A stretch of 64,000 nt of DNA from Pampus argenteus (GCA_036937835.1 CM072862.1:25637001-25701000); one strand, 5' to 3'; counted from the first letter of the stretch, positions 1 to 13,300 are shown. Made by a program: numbers and translations. The notes: generated from the letters alone by a model not told the origin.

Positions 1-162
1 TTTGACCATTAAGATTAAGTATTCATTCTGGTTTTCCCAGAGAAAAGCAGGCATGCATGAACATGTGTAGATATGCTGGACAATTGTAATTGTACTTTCA
101 GGGACTTTCACTGAAAGACGACATGACATGAGCCAGTGAACATCTGGATGATAAAAACACCT

Positions 163-440
163 TCAAATTGTATAGCCCAAAATCACAAAATACATTAGTC
201 TCAGAGGGCTTTACAATCTGTACAGGGAGTGACACCCTCTGTCCTTAGACCCTCGATTAGTGAGGAAAAACTTGCCCACCAAAAAACCTTTTAACAGGGA
301 AAAAGGTGAAAGAAACCTCAGGAAGAGCCACAGAGGAGGGATCCCTCTCCCAGGACGGACAGACGTGCAGTGATGTCACATGTACAGAACAAATCAACAC
401 ACACATATGTTACACAATCACAATGAATTACATGAATATT
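163..440. repeat. Teleost dispersed repeat fragment
   Basis: This stretch starts with a 'tatagcccaaaatcacaaa' type sequence, passes through 'gggctttacaatctgtaca' and ends in a block reading 'gagggatccctctcccagga'. I recognise this arrangement as a common interspersed repeat of teleost genomes, but I cannot assign a named family. An open frame of 64 codons on the minus strand across it is a chance frame inside the repeat. No target duplication was found, so the ends are approximate. Confidence 0.5.
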
Positions 441-1614
441 AAAATGTGAATTGAAAACACATACCTGGTCAGTTAAAAGCAATACATTTGCACTACACAA
501 CACAACACACACTAATGCTTGAACTAAGAAGTGTCCTGTATGTACAAAACTAAATATAGTCTAACCTGCAACAACGATAACGATTTTAATAATGTAATAT
601 TTATAGTAAAGAAAACCAAATTGTAAGATGATAAAAGTGTGTTTTTGACCAGCAGCTGCAGTACTTAGAAGGCAGATATACAAGGAACAAAGGACTGAAA
701 AAGCCAAATATACACACATCCCTTCATATATATCAACTAATTAAACTGTGAGAAGTGCTTTAAACATAACGAGTAGGATCTTAAAATCAATCCTAAAGCT
801 ACAACACGACAGTGTGAGGACGTTAAAACAGGAGTTGATCCTGTAAAACTCCTCCTATAAAATCTCTTTCCAAAATAAACACCATGCAACAAGTTTAACC
901 TGTTTTAATTTCGGAGACACGTGGTTTTTACTGTAAGTCTCTTGTGCAACAGGAATCGGGAGCTTGTTCCTGCTCTCTAGTACATGTTGAGGCTGTCGTC
1001 CTGCTCTGCAGGTACAGAGACAGAGAGCTGCACACAGCAGCCATTCATACGTACAAGGCAAGAAAATAAACACACTCTGCTTTTAACAAATGTTCTCCTG
1101 AGAGGTTTCAAACTAAATCCTTCGAGCAGCAGCGAGCAGGCTTCCTGGCTGCAGGGAAGCTTCTCATGTCTGAAAGGTTCAAATGGACGTTTGCTAGACG
1201 TCCATCAGTTTAACCGCTGCTGGTCCATCAGGCAGGACAATGAACAGTGAAACACCTCATGAGATTTAGGGCAGCGAGTTTCTTTGCAGTTCTTTGTTTT
1301 AGTTGCAATGAAATTCAGTACAAAGAGATGAGTTCATTAATTAGGCTTAAAGAGCCAGTGTAAGATAAATGAAGAGTTTAACTGTAAATCAAGCAAAGAT
1401 ATTACAGTTGATCTCAATGAAATCAACTAATTGAATAAATGTTAATTGTATAAAGATGCATGCATATGAGTTTATTTTTGTTGGAGATAGTTAACTGTGT
1501 AAAGAAAAGCAGGGAACAGAGCAGCAGGATGGTTTTAATGATGGATGCTGGTGAGTTTGTGCATGACACACAGGCTTTGATGGGATTTTAGATGTTGAGA
1601 TAATTCATTAGATA
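441..1614. other. Intergenic, no gene seen
   Basis: AT-rich upstream flank of the aggrecan gene. The short frames of 60-90 codons on both strands show no domain, no splice context and no biased composition. I see no RNA gene or recognisable mobile element here. Confidence 0.5.
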
Positions 1615-1765
1615 AGTGAAAGCTTTGACCTGCTGGTGGTGCAAGATGAAAAGTCAAAGGATCACCAAAGTCAGTAGGATTCATCATCTGGGGACCATGA
1701 ATATCTGTACAAAGTTTCATGACAGTCCACCCAATAGCTGTTAAGATATTTCAGTCTGGACCAAA
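1615..1765 (+). repeat. Dispersed repeat, copy 1 ('ggggaccatgaat' family)
   Basis: The core 'tctggggaccatgaat' followed by 'tgtac' and, about 45 bases on, 'agatattt..agtctgga' recurs at 39114-39186 in the same orientation and in reverse at 41015-41310. Upstream of the core here is 'gatcaccaaagtcagtagg', whose counterpart is also present in the third copy. Shared blocks at three unlinked places show an interspersed repeat. The family is familiar from teleost genomes, but I cannot give its name. Confidence 0.6.
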
Positions 1766-2930
1766 ACTGCCACACGAGAATAGACTAACAGAGAGAGGCA
1801 GCAGTGAAAGTGGCCTTTGTAGTGAAAGGAGCTTATGAATAAAGCTAAATGTCTGCTGATCCCGGAGGATTTAACTGAAACTCTGTCATCGATCCATCAC
1901 TGCGCGTCACTTCAGCTCCACCTTCGAGGATCAGACAGACGCTGCTCTAATGAATAAGAGGTTTACCGTTATTCTTATGTCATTGCAAAACAGCTTTGCC
2001 TCATTGACAGGCTACTGAAGTGGAGCCGGAGTGAAAACTTCAGTTTGTCTAACAATTAAGTCATTTCACCCGACCCTGCCGCCAGTATAAATATCTCTGT
2101 GGAAAATGGAAAAAAGTGGAAAAAAACCTAAACATATCTGCCCCCTCCTCCTCGAAGTTCAGTTACTGTACCCTGTTCAGGTTTAAATCCGGCGAGGCCA
2201 AACTAAAAGAGAGCAAGTTCTCAGATTTAGCATCTTTTTTAATTCGTGTATCCGTTCGGCTGCTCATCCCAGCATTCAGGAGAGCTCACAGACGAGTCAG
2301 GAAGCATTAAATTAACCCAAATTTTACTCAAACAAAGCACAAAAGATTGAAGAGGAATATGTTGTAGCATCGTAGAATAAAAACTTAAATGCTGCTGGTG
2401 GAAATGGAGCATTACAGTCATTAAACTCAACCCAGACTCAACCCTCGGGGTTCATTTGTGTCTGTGGCAACACCATTTCTAGGTGTGTGAAGACTCTGTA
2501 ATTGTTGTTTCGCTGCCCAATGAGTGCTCACTCTGGTTCCTGTCTGAAAGAGCAGCTTTGTCTCCAGTTTGGGTTTTTTCTTTTCTTTTCAGGAGTGAAA
2601 GCAAGCAGGCGAAGAGGAGTCAAAGGGGCGAAGGCGTGATCCTCTAGAAGATTTTAACAGCCCTTTAATGAGCCCAAAAACAACAGTGGGACAACAGAGA
2701 AATGTGGTCCAAAAATTTATCAATTACCTAATTGGATAAAATGATTTTTATCAAAAAAACAATTGAATCTCTTTCTTGAAGTTTGGGGTCTCTTCAGAGG
2801 TGATGATAGATTAAAAGAAAACAACACAATCCAATAATAAGCGGTCATTAAAGCTTCTGAGTCAAGATGATGCACGAGATGTAAAGAATATTTTATTTGG
2901 GGGAAACTGATTTAAACTGACAAGCCTGAA
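1766..2930. other. Upstream flank of acan, possible control region
   Basis: No gene seen. About 1860-2110 is less AT-rich than its surroundings, free of visible repeats, and ends near a TATAAATA (2086-2093). It may be an upstream regulatory element or an alternative promoter of the aggrecan gene; that is inference only. 2500-2930 is AT-rich with no recognisable feature. Confidence 0.3.
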
Positions 2931-3207
2931 AATATAAAAGTCTCCTCATTCACTGACTGTATACGGATCATTACCTCATTTCTAACAAGTAGCAGTGGGA
3001 CGGGCACACACCCTCCACCTCCCACCTCCCACTTCACTGTTTCCCTCTGAGGTTTGACAGCCAGAGCTGGTCTCAGTCTCTTTCCTCTGCACACAGCTGA
3101 GCATCCTAAGCTGCTGCCTCTGCTGGGACTTTTTTAAACTCACAACCTGGAAACCTGGAGCTCCACTGAGGCAAAACTACACCACTGAAGAAGAGTTTCT
3201 GCTACAG
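2931..3207 (+). promoter_or_regulatory. acan: Candidate acan promoter and non-coding exon 1
   Basis: A TATAAAAG lies at 2933-2940. About 265 bases further on, the sequence 'ctgctacag' is followed directly by a good donor (gtggga, from 3208). The first coding exon of acan opens after an acceptor at 5922, only 7 bases before the ATG, so at least one upstream non-coding exon is required, and aggrecan genes normally have one. The proposed exon, roughly 2965-3207, fits that need, with a first intron of about 2.7 kb. No transcript evidence is available, so the start site and exon are predictions. A second TATA-like site (2086-2093) is an alternative. Confidence 0.35.
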
Positions 3208-5922
3208 GTGGGAAATATTGTTTTTAGCGTCTTTTATGACTAAGCTGCATTCGGCTGGTTTGCACATGTGTGTATGAGTGTTGTTATTTATGTTTGATAA
3301 GATATAATTGAGTATGAAAAGATGGATTCATATTCCATCTTGTCTTTTTTGTGTCTTCAGTATGAATTATGAAATGAATATTTTTGTTTTTCATCCAAAG
3401 CTTTGAAATCAATTCGTACATCTGCAATGAAAGTATGAGAGTACCTTTGAGTACCAGTAAACGTATACAGTATATTCACGTTGACTATATATTGAAAAAG
3501 ATACGTGTACATATACATATACATACGTGTATAAAATAAACTCCAACAGACCACAGACATACGTTTAATAGTACTGGGCAGGTGAGGATCAAAGGCCTGC
3601 CATGGTCCCCAGCTCCTCCCATCATGTATCACAGTTTTCCGAGTCTCCTGCCTGAATGTTTGCAGTATTGAGACGTGATGGAAAGGGCAGATGCTGGAAT
3701 ATACACCATGCTGTTTACATAGGCCCCGGTGTCGTCAGAGCTCCCATAATACAGGCTTCAGGGGGAACAGATCTGGTCTTATGGGGCTCGGCCTCTCTGG
3801 GAGTGGAGCTTACCACAGCGGCTGAATGAGCTCAGTGTAGTCGGGCCACCAGCACAACTCAGCTGCTAATGAACTGTCACTTAGTCCAAACACCACAGCT
3901 CAGACCTGACGAGACCCTCCCTCCAGGTTCACTGAAGAAAGCTAACCCCTTCTCTGACAGATTTTAACACATCAAATGTACATTTAGGTGCAGTTTACTT
4001 GGACTTTTGAGTCCTGCATGTCAAATTCTCTAAAACTCAAAGAAAGCTCTTCCCATATTTGGCAGATAAAAGCAGGAAGAATCGTTCACCGTCTTTTCAC
4101 TGCGTCTCTGGCCAGTTGTAGAAAGTGTGTTGGATTTCTGCAGCTCAGAGCAGTTTGCAGGAGCTTGTTGAATCTGTGGTGAGTGCCAGAGCTGCATCTG
4201 TACCTGGCAGGTACCCCGGTGACAGTTTGTCCCAGAGCTTCTGTGCTCTTTATGTGAATTCTCGGTGCTTACGGTGCTGTAGACCGACTGTAAAATCTAG
4301 TAGAGTAATATTTCATTATTTTTCAGAAATTAAAGATGTATTCCAGTCTTTTACTGAGAGACCCTGAAAGAAACGTTTTGGTTATTTCACATAAGAAAAG
4401 GGTGATGTCACATATTTACACGCACCAATCAAGGTTTGGCAATATTTCAATCAAAATGTGTTGACTTTTGAGTCAAGATGAAGGCTGTGGGTATGTGAAT
4501 AGTGCTAGATGAAGCACATTTGTTTTTCGAGTGTTAAAGTTTTCTTACTTATTTAGTCATGAATCTTTGAAGCGACTATAATCAATATTATTTATTATAC
4601 CAATGTATTAAACAACTATGTCTAGTCAATCACTTTGACTGATTTTCCCACTTTTCCAGAGTAAGAAACAAATACATGCCTTCAAAAAGGCCTTTTTATG
4701 TATTCGGTGCAGTCTAAAGTATGTCAAACAGCACTATCAGGCTATCTTTGCTTAGTTGTTGAGGGTCTATGGGATCAAATGACATAATCATGATCCCAGA
4801 GGCATAAAGGAATCGAGCAAGTAAAGTAAGCTTCGTCTGGGGGGAGACCCACAGTCTCAGACTTTGAAAACCCTCACTGTAGACTAGCTGGTGAACATAG
4901 TGGAGCATTTAGCAGCTAAAGATCCAGATATTTCCCTCAGGAGTTGGTAGAGAGCAGAAACAGAGCTAACAGAGAGTGAATATTGGACTAAAATTCACCA
5001 GCTGGACACAAACACGACTCCACATGATGATGATGTTGCTGTGTAACTGCTGGATGTGGAAATAACTGGTTCTATATATCAACTTAAAAGGTCACCAAGT
5101 GTCCAAATAATCAGTTAAAGCAGGTTTAATGTTTTTTGAGAATGTCAAGGATGGAAAAATACTGAATTACAAGTAAAAGTCCTGCATTTAAAATTTCTAT
5201 GTATTAGCATGTAGTATACCCAGTAGTAATTTTTATATAATAATTATAGTCCAAGTACCTCAAAAAGTGCTTCTGACATTTGTCTTAATGAGCAAATAGT
5301 CCGTGTTTTACTGGGAGGAGCAGGAACTGTTACTCAGATGTAATAACAGGAAACATTTACTCCTTGAAAGAACTGGAGCTCCTTGTTTTCCTCCTTAGGA
5401 GAAAATAAGAGGCGGTTGTTTGAGAGCTGACCAACACGTGAGCTCGTTGTGCGGTTGTGTGTCATTCCTCTGGGAAATGAAGCTGCTGTGTAAGTTTTGT
5501 GGAGAAAAACTGGAATCATGTCAGTTTGGGAACATTTCAAAGTCTGGAGGTGGAAATGTGGACTCACCTGACTTGGACTTCAGAAATGACCTGATAACTT
5601 GACTTTGACTAACATCAATGACTTCAGAACAGTGCTGAAACTGCAGGCCTACTACATGTGTTTTGACCTTATGTGTCTTGTGTGTATCTGTAGAGAAACG
5701 TGGGCAGGTAACAAGATAACTGTGGGATGGAGACTTGTATTGATCCCACTTTGACTGAAAAAACAGTTATATTGTAAGGGAAATGTCCACTCCACCATCT
5801 GATATTTAACCGTTAAATTTAGTTTGTCACCTTTGCAAAGGTTGTATTTCGTCTCAAAGTTAATTAAAGTTAATGTTACATAAAATTTGCATTTTGCTCA
5901 TTTTCCATTTTTTAAATTTCAG
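3208..5922 (+). other. Proposed intron 1 of acan
   Basis: Between the candidate non-coding exon and the first coding exon. It holds a moderately GC-rich, repeat-free patch at about 3650-3940, which could be an intronic enhancer (inference), and a dispersed repeat at 4884-5085. Reading frames of 60-90 codons here carry no recognisable domain. Otherwise AT-rich and featureless. Confidence 0.35.
4884..5085 (+). repeat. Dispersed repeat, 'gagcatttagcagctaaag' family, copy 1
   Basis: The block 'gagcatttagcagctaaag' plus 'ccagatatttccctcagga' and a 'gagagcagaaacag' tail recurs at 9774-9860 (inside another acan intron) and at 34560-34650. A short reverse piece lies near 56820. The longest version is this one. 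Its repetition at separate sites marks it as interspersed; the family name is unknown to me. Confidence 0.6.
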
Positions 5923-5929
5923 ATTAAGT

Positions 5930-8617
5930 ATGATCAGGTGGACTGTGCTTCTGTCTGTGTGTCTGAATATCATCTCAGCATCATTTGACTACGTTTATGA
6001 AGAGCGCTCATTTCTGGGTAAGAAAGCATTCTGCACCTCCGATTTTTATGAAACGCATCTGAAAACATTGTGACCATAAATCAAGACTGTATGAAATATG
6101 CTTATCTCTCTCTTTCGATACAGATCTTAAACATTTTTTATTCAGATGGCGTTTATATGTTGTCGTCCTTCTTCGTATTTCCTGTGTTTCTGTCCCACAG
6201 ACCCTGAGGATGTGCTGAGTATTGGCATTCCTCTGGAGGAGCCACAGCGCCCCCTACTGGGAGGAACTCTGCTTCTACCGTGTTACTTTGAGGTATGTGA
6301 TTATGAACTTTTGTGAAATGTCAGTTTGGTAATAGAAAACAATGAATGACACTTAAATGACAGTTTGACTGAGCCTCTTTTAGCTCATTAGCTTGTTTTG
6401 ATTTTACGGCTCATTTCTTTTCAACAAAAAAACTCACCATCACCACCACCAATAAATTCACCATCACTACCTGCCCATCAGAGAGGAAAGTGGAACATCT
6501 TCGGATTTTTTTCTCAGGAGTAAAACTAGCATAGTTAGCTAAGAACTAGTTCATAAATCAGCATGTGACTCATAAGTTGTTCATCAGCCCCACCTAGTGG
6601 TCAACAATGAAAGCTTTAAAGGTTTACAGATAGACCCCGCCCCCTTAAATGTAAAGTCTGCTGTAGTTTCATGGTGGTGCTGAATGATGTGGTTTTCCTT
6701 GTAGGACCACACTGTCCCAGACCCAGGAGCTCCCACCATCACTCCCCTCTCTCACCGCATCAAATGGAGCCTCATCACCAAAGAAAAGGTCACGACTATC
6801 TTAGTGGCCTTGGAAGGACAGGTGCGTATTGGTGAGCGTTACCTGGACAGGGTTCAACTGGTGGGCTACCCCACAACCCCGACAGATGCTAGCATCAAGA
6901 TATCTGAACTGCGGTCCAGTGACACAGGAGTCTACCGCTGTGAGGTTCAGCACGGCATCGAGGACAACCACGACGACGTCCATGTGCAGGTTCAAGGTAC
7001 GCAGATGTCAAAGAAGCATCAGACAACTGCGCTACATACAACAGATTCACACTGTTTTCCTTTAATTGGTTGCCAAATTCACATGGGTGTGGCTACCATA
7101 TGCTACCATAACTACTACTGCAAATTTTGATGCATTACAGAAACATGGTAAATTGAGATGGCCATAACTCAGTGGTCATGAGCCAGGCTCACTTGAGATT
7201 TTGCACAATTTATTTTTAGTAAAATCAAGTTACCACCATCACTAAATCATCTTCTATGACTGTGTATACTTTGATGCAATTAAATATTAGGTATACAACA
7301 TCTTTTATTATTATTTTATTATTGAAATTGGAGAATTGTTCTTCTCTACTCAGCCTTTTGTAAAGGATTGTGAGTATTTTCTAGTTTTGTGGTCTTGACC
7401 AAGAAAACATCTTACTGTATTCACCTTTAAACTAGAGCTAGACTATATCTAATATATATAGGTTGTGGATATATCAATATCTGTGTATATATCGGCCCAT
7501 AAATAACAACAAATTGCGCTACAGAAAATTAGATTGGGGGTTATTTAGAAACAGAATCCCTCTTATAGTACAGTTTGTCCACCAGAAAGATAGTCAGTAT
7601 TTATGATTTTTATTGGTCATAATAAAGGAAACAAAATCCAATAGATGCATCCCAAAATTGATTGTTTATGTTATGTGTCTATGTTTTTAAAATGACATAG
7701 AAATATTTTTAATCTGCTGCTAGTCGAAGTACACTTTAAACTAAAATACCGTATATCTTTGCAGGCATTGTGTTCCACTACCGGGCCATCATGGGCCGCT
7801 ACAGTTTGACCTTTGAAAAGGCGAAGGCTGCATGTACCCAGAACAGTGCAGTCATGGCTTCACCTGAACAGCTTCAAGCTGCTTTTGATGATGGATTCCA
7901 CCAGTGTGACGCTGGCTGGCTCGCTGATCAGACAGTCAGGTCAGTGTGGACTGTAACATGATGGACAATGACTGACAATTAATGAAGATTCATGTGTTAA
8001 GTTGAGTTTTTGAATGCTCTAATATCAGAGAATTCATAGTTGTCTGCAGAAAAGCAACAACACATTAAGTATTTCACCAATGCTTATTCTTCTTTGACTG
8101 AAGGTACCCAATCCATGATCCTCGTGTGAACTGCTACGGTGACAAAGAGGAACTTCCTGGGGTCAGATCATATGGAGTGAGAGAGCTCAATGAAAGTTAT
8201 GATGTCTACTGCTTTACTGAAAAGATGACAGGTAAGCGATTAATCTGTCATGGGACGTTTCATAAATTTTTTTGTGTATTTTTGTCATCAATGTAAAAAC
8301 ATAACTTCCCTTATCCGATACAGGCAGAGTTTTCTACACTGCCACTGCAGAAAAGTTCACCTTCTCCGAGGCTGTGGTGGCATGCTCTAAGCAGGGGGCC
8401 CAGCTGGCCACTACAGGTCAGCTGTACCTGGCCTGGCAGCAAGGGATGGATGTCTGTAACGCTGGCTGGCTGGGAGACAGGAGCGTCCGCTACCCCATCA
8501 ACATTCGACGGCCACAGTGTGGAGGAGGTCTGCTGGGGGTGCGAACTGTTTACCTCCACACCAACCAGACAGGATATCCACTTCCTGAGTCCCGCTATGA
8601 TGCCTTCTGCTACACAG
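5930..8617 (+). other. acan: acan G1 domain exons (signal peptide, Ig-V, link 1-2)
   Basis: The start at 5930 gives a hydrophobic leader (MIRWTVLLSVCLNIISAS). The Ig-V fold is split over two exons, with its cysteines in 'LLPCYFE' and 'GVYRCEVQHGIED'; the latter is an aggrecan/link-protein hallmark. Link 1 uses two exons (7765-7939 and 8104-8231) with 'CDAGWLADQTVRYP'. Link 2 is one 294-base exon (8324-8617) with 'CNAGWLGDRSVRYP' and 'NQTGYP'. Exon sizes and phases are repeated exactly in G2, as expected from an ancient duplication. The family role of G1 is binding hyaluronan together with link protein. Confidence 0.95.
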
Positions 8618-10247
8618 GTAAGTCCTCATTTACTCAATGAGTAGAGATACTGAGATTTGCTCATTATCATGTTCACCACATTCTATATAAAAAATATAAT
8701 ATAATCATATTCACGATACTCAGAGGCACATCAAAAAATGCCCAACGTGTCCTATGTGATATAAGCATCAGGTTCAAATCCAGAGCATCCAGATTTATTG
8801 TGTTTTCACGGCTAGAAAAACGAGAAAGACCAACTTCAAAAAGAGTCTTAGGATTCCCTTATTAACCCATCTCCTCCCTCACCTTTAGAGTTCTCCGATG
8901 AGGACGGTTCAGGCATCATAGAAGAAGAAGGTGGTGTGTTGAGTGTTACCACGGTGACACAGAGCCCTGAGATATTCTTCAGGAGGACAACTACAGAGAG
9001 TGAGGCGATCGGAGAGGTGGAGACCCAGCAGCCCACCGTTGTGGACTTTACCGTCACAGAGAGCCCCACCGAGCTGCCACTACCTCAGCCACCAAATGTC
9101 ACTGAGCTCATTACTGAGTGGATACAGCCAGCCACCGCCCGCCTTGACGTAGCCAGGAAGCCCAGCAAAGGCTTTGTAATGCCTTCAACTGGTCAGTGGC
9201 ACGACTGCTGGTGCATATTATATTAACTGTAACATCCCAAAATAGAAGAAAGAAAGATTCCTTCTTGTTTCTGTGCACAGGTGTGGTCTTTCATTATCGC
9301 CCAGGATTTGGTCGCTATGCCTTGACCTTCATTGAGGCTCAGCTGGCCTGCCAGAGTGTCGGAGCCTCCATTGCCACCCCAGAGCAGTTGCAGGCAGCAT
9401 ATGAAGCTGGATATCACCACTGTGATGCAGGATGGCTGCTGGACCAGACTGTCAGGTAAATCTGACGTGTGTTTTCAGACCAGGCAGAGAGATTATTGTT
9501 GTAAAAACATTTCATAAGTCATCACATTTGCACTTTTCTAGGTATCCCATTGTTTCCCCTCGAGATAAGTGTGCTGGAGATTTAGGAGATCTACCTGGAG
9601 TTCGGTCCTATGGTCTGAGGCCAGCAGATGAGAGATATGATGTGTACTGCTACGCTGATGGGCTTAAAGGTGAGAAACTTTCAGAATTCCCCTCAGCTTT
9701 ACTGAGCTTTATAGTGAGTTGCAGCTCATTGTTTAGCACCAAACAGCAAACAGACACAGTTATCTGTTATCACTAGCTGGTGAACATAGTGGAGCATTTA
9801 GCAGCTAAAGAGCCAGATATTTCCCTCAGGAGTTGGTAGAGAGCAGAAACAGAACAGAAAACTGGCTAATCAGAATTTCATCTTTACATCTCTTTGTCAT
9901 CTGTGGCACAGGTGAGGTTTTCCATGTGGGCTCCGCTGAGGGTTTCACCTATGATGAGGCTGCTGTTAGCTGTGAAGAGCAGAATGCCATTCTGGCCTCC
10001 ACAGGAGAGCTCTATGCAGCCTGGAAACTGGGTTTTGACAAGTGCCGTGCTGGCTGGCTTGTGGATCGTAGTGTCCGTTATCCCATCAACAACCCTCGTG
10101 CTGAGTGTGGAGCGGGGAAGTCAGGAGTACACACTGTGTACACTTACCCCAACCAGACAGGATACCCTGACCTTTATGCCAGATTTGATGCATATTGTTT
10201 CAGAGGTAAACACTGGTCCAATTTCCCAGTTTTGGGGATTAATAAAG

Positions 10248-10341
<94 letters not shown>

Positions 10342-13300
10342 AACTGTCACTATCTAAATGGCTCATTCTGAATTAATTGGTTAATGCATGAAATTTTCTT
10401 CTGTTTAATTCTTGCAGCTGATATTCTACTTATTGCAAATGAAACTGGACTGAACATCACAGATATCCAGGAGGCCCTCCTGAACCTAACATCAGTTTCT
10501 GATTTATTGAGGCCTGGTAAGCTATATTTCAATCATGGACAAGTTACTTTTTTACCTGCCCAAATGTTTTTTTTCCCTTTCTTATGTACTTCACTCTCTT
10601 CTTCTTTAGCTGTACCCTCCATCGTCCAACCCATCCCTGTGGAGTCTTCAGGCTCTGGTTCAGGCTCAGCAGACTTTGGCTCAGGGTCTGCAGTTGATAG
10701 CGACTCTGGGTTTCACTCTGGAGACGTGTCTGGATCTGGAGACTTGTCTGGATCTGGAGACCAGGTTATCTCTGGAGACTTGTCTGGCTCTGGAGACCAG
10801 TCTGGTTCTGGAGACCAGGTCATCTCTGGAGACATGTCTGGTTCTGGAGACCAGTCTGGTTCTGGAGACCAGGTCAACTCTGGAGACTTGTCTGGTTCTG
10901 GAGATCGGGTCATCTCTGGAGACCTATCTGGTTCTGGAGACCAGTCTGGTTCTGGAGACCAGGTAAACTCTGGAGACTTGTCTGGTTCTGGAGATCGGGT
11001 CATCTCTGGAGACATCTCTGGTTCTGGAGACCTATCTGGTTCTGGAGACCAGTCTGGTTCTGGAGACCTGGTAAACTCTGGAGACTTGTCTGGTTCTGGA
11101 GACCTGTCTCATTCTGGAGACGAGACTGGTTCTGGAGACCAGCTCATCTCTGGAGACATCTCTGGTTCTGGAGACTTATCTGGCTCTGGAGAACAGTCAG
11201 GTTCTGGAGACCTGGTTGGCACTAAAAGTGCAGAACTGCCCAGTGGAGAATCAAGTTTTACCAGTGCAGATGCTTCTGGATCAGGTCTCAGTGGAGAAGG
11301 ATCCGGCATCACCATAATTTTTTCAGGAATCGACAGTGTTCTGTCTGGAGAAGGTTCAGTTTCAGGAGGACTCCAAGAAGCCGGAGAAGGGAGCTCAGGG
11401 ATCCTTATCTTCCCTTCATCTGAAGCAGGTTCTGGAGTCTTCAGTGGTAGCAGGGAAGTGTCTGAATCTGGCACTGGATCCAGTTTCAGCTCTGCAGAGA
11501 GTGGCTCTTCCATAGACAGTTCTGGACAAAGTGGACAATTCTCTGGCATGTCGTCAGGTTTCATCACCAGCCGAGACTTTTCTGGGTTCAGTGGTTTCCC
11601 ATCAGGATTCTCCGCCTCTGGAAGTGCCAGTGGACAGTCAGGAGATGTTTCAGGAAGCGGAGGCACTCAGATATTACTGATAGATGATGAACTGATTGAT
11701 GCATCCACACATATCAGCCACAAGGAGTATGAGCTTGGTGGAGGCCTTTTGGCGTTCAGTGGCTCAGGATCTGGGGTTCTCAGTGGTGATCTCAGTGGCT
11801 CGGCCTCTGGAAGTGGCGCTGGGTTCCTTCCAGGTGTTACCTTTGTGGGATCTGGCTTAACTGACCTTACAGAGTCATCTTTTGGAGAGCAGGAGGCTTC
11901 TGGGTTTTTACTCTACAGCTCTGGACAGGAAAGTAGTGGACATTTGTCTGGATTTGGAAGTTCAGGTTTCCACTCTGTGTCTGGATCGGGAATGTCTGGA
12001 TCGGGAATGTCTGGATCAGGAATGTCTGGATCAGGAATGTCTGCAGCTGAAATGTCTGTATCTGTATCTGAGTCCTCTACAAGCGGGGAAGAAGGCAGTG
12101 TTACATTCTTGACTGGGGATTTTATGACAGAAGTATCTAGAGGCAATACAGTGGCTATGGAGCTTGGACAGGGGTCAGTGAAGTACAGTGGAGAAGGAAG
12201 CAGCAGCGGTGGCTTCTACTCCGGCAGCGGTGACACCCACTCGTCTACAGCCAGTATTATTTCTTCAGGAGCTCCCTCTGGAGATCTGCCACAGGTGGTG
12301 CTGCCCTCTCCATCCAGTGAGTGGGCACTGACAGATAGTACCACAGGACCAGAGCAGACCGTGGGTGGGGTTGAACTGCTACAGACCACCAATGATGTCT
12401 ACGACACCCCTGGCCCTGTGCTTGCTCCTGCAGGACTGGCTGCTCCTCCCACTGCAGCTACACCAGCCTCTGTGCAGGCACCAGGCACAGAGGAAGAAAC
12501 AGATTCGGTGGAAGGTAAGTCTACCGTCTTTCATGTGACAATTTTGTAATTTGTGTCTTTGGTTGTAAGGCAATATTACATCTTTGACAATTTCTTGTCT
12601 TGTATTCTGTAAAATCAAGAGATAGTTTGTGTGGATAATATGGAAAGCAGTGTTTGTTCAAACTTATAGGGATGAAGCACCCTCATGATATAACATTTAA
12701 AGGAGTTTACTGCTGATTTTGCATGTTAAAATGATCAGTTGATTCACTGATAGAAAGGAAAGGTTTGGTTAATGGTTTAGGTCATTTTCTAAGCAAAAAT
12801 TAAACCTCTTAAATACAAATATTTCGAGTTAGTCTTTGGCAGTAAACTGTTGATTGGACAAAACAAACAAGCATCTTTCAGAAATGAATTTGTGACATTT
12901 TGTGGACTAAATGATTAATTGAACTGAGAAAATAACACCTGTGTCAGTTAGCATGAGCAACAAATGTTTGCAGAGTTAGTACAATTATTTGATTAATTAA
13001 CTAGACTTGAATTAATGTTTTAAATAACCGTGTGTGTTTTTTGATGTTTTATTGTTTGTTATTGTTGACAACTTTGTAAGTCTGTAAGTAATGAAAAAAA
13101 CAGAACATGGCCCTATGCTGGAGGAGTGTAAAACTCTCATCTGACCCAAAATTAAAAACCCCAGTAACCACATGTCAAGACAACAATACTGCATCTTTAA
13201 CAGAAGAATAAGAAAAAAAGGCATCACAGATCTGTTGTTGTGATTATGCTTGTAAAGTAGACTCAGAGTATGACGTTTTAATCATTTTATCTATGTTTCT

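Noticed and set aside
10676..12146. Alternative-frame and antisense frames across the aggrecan CS exon (up to 185 codons)
   Set aside because: Shadows of the coding tandem repeat; the sense frame is fixed by splice phase with G2 and G3.
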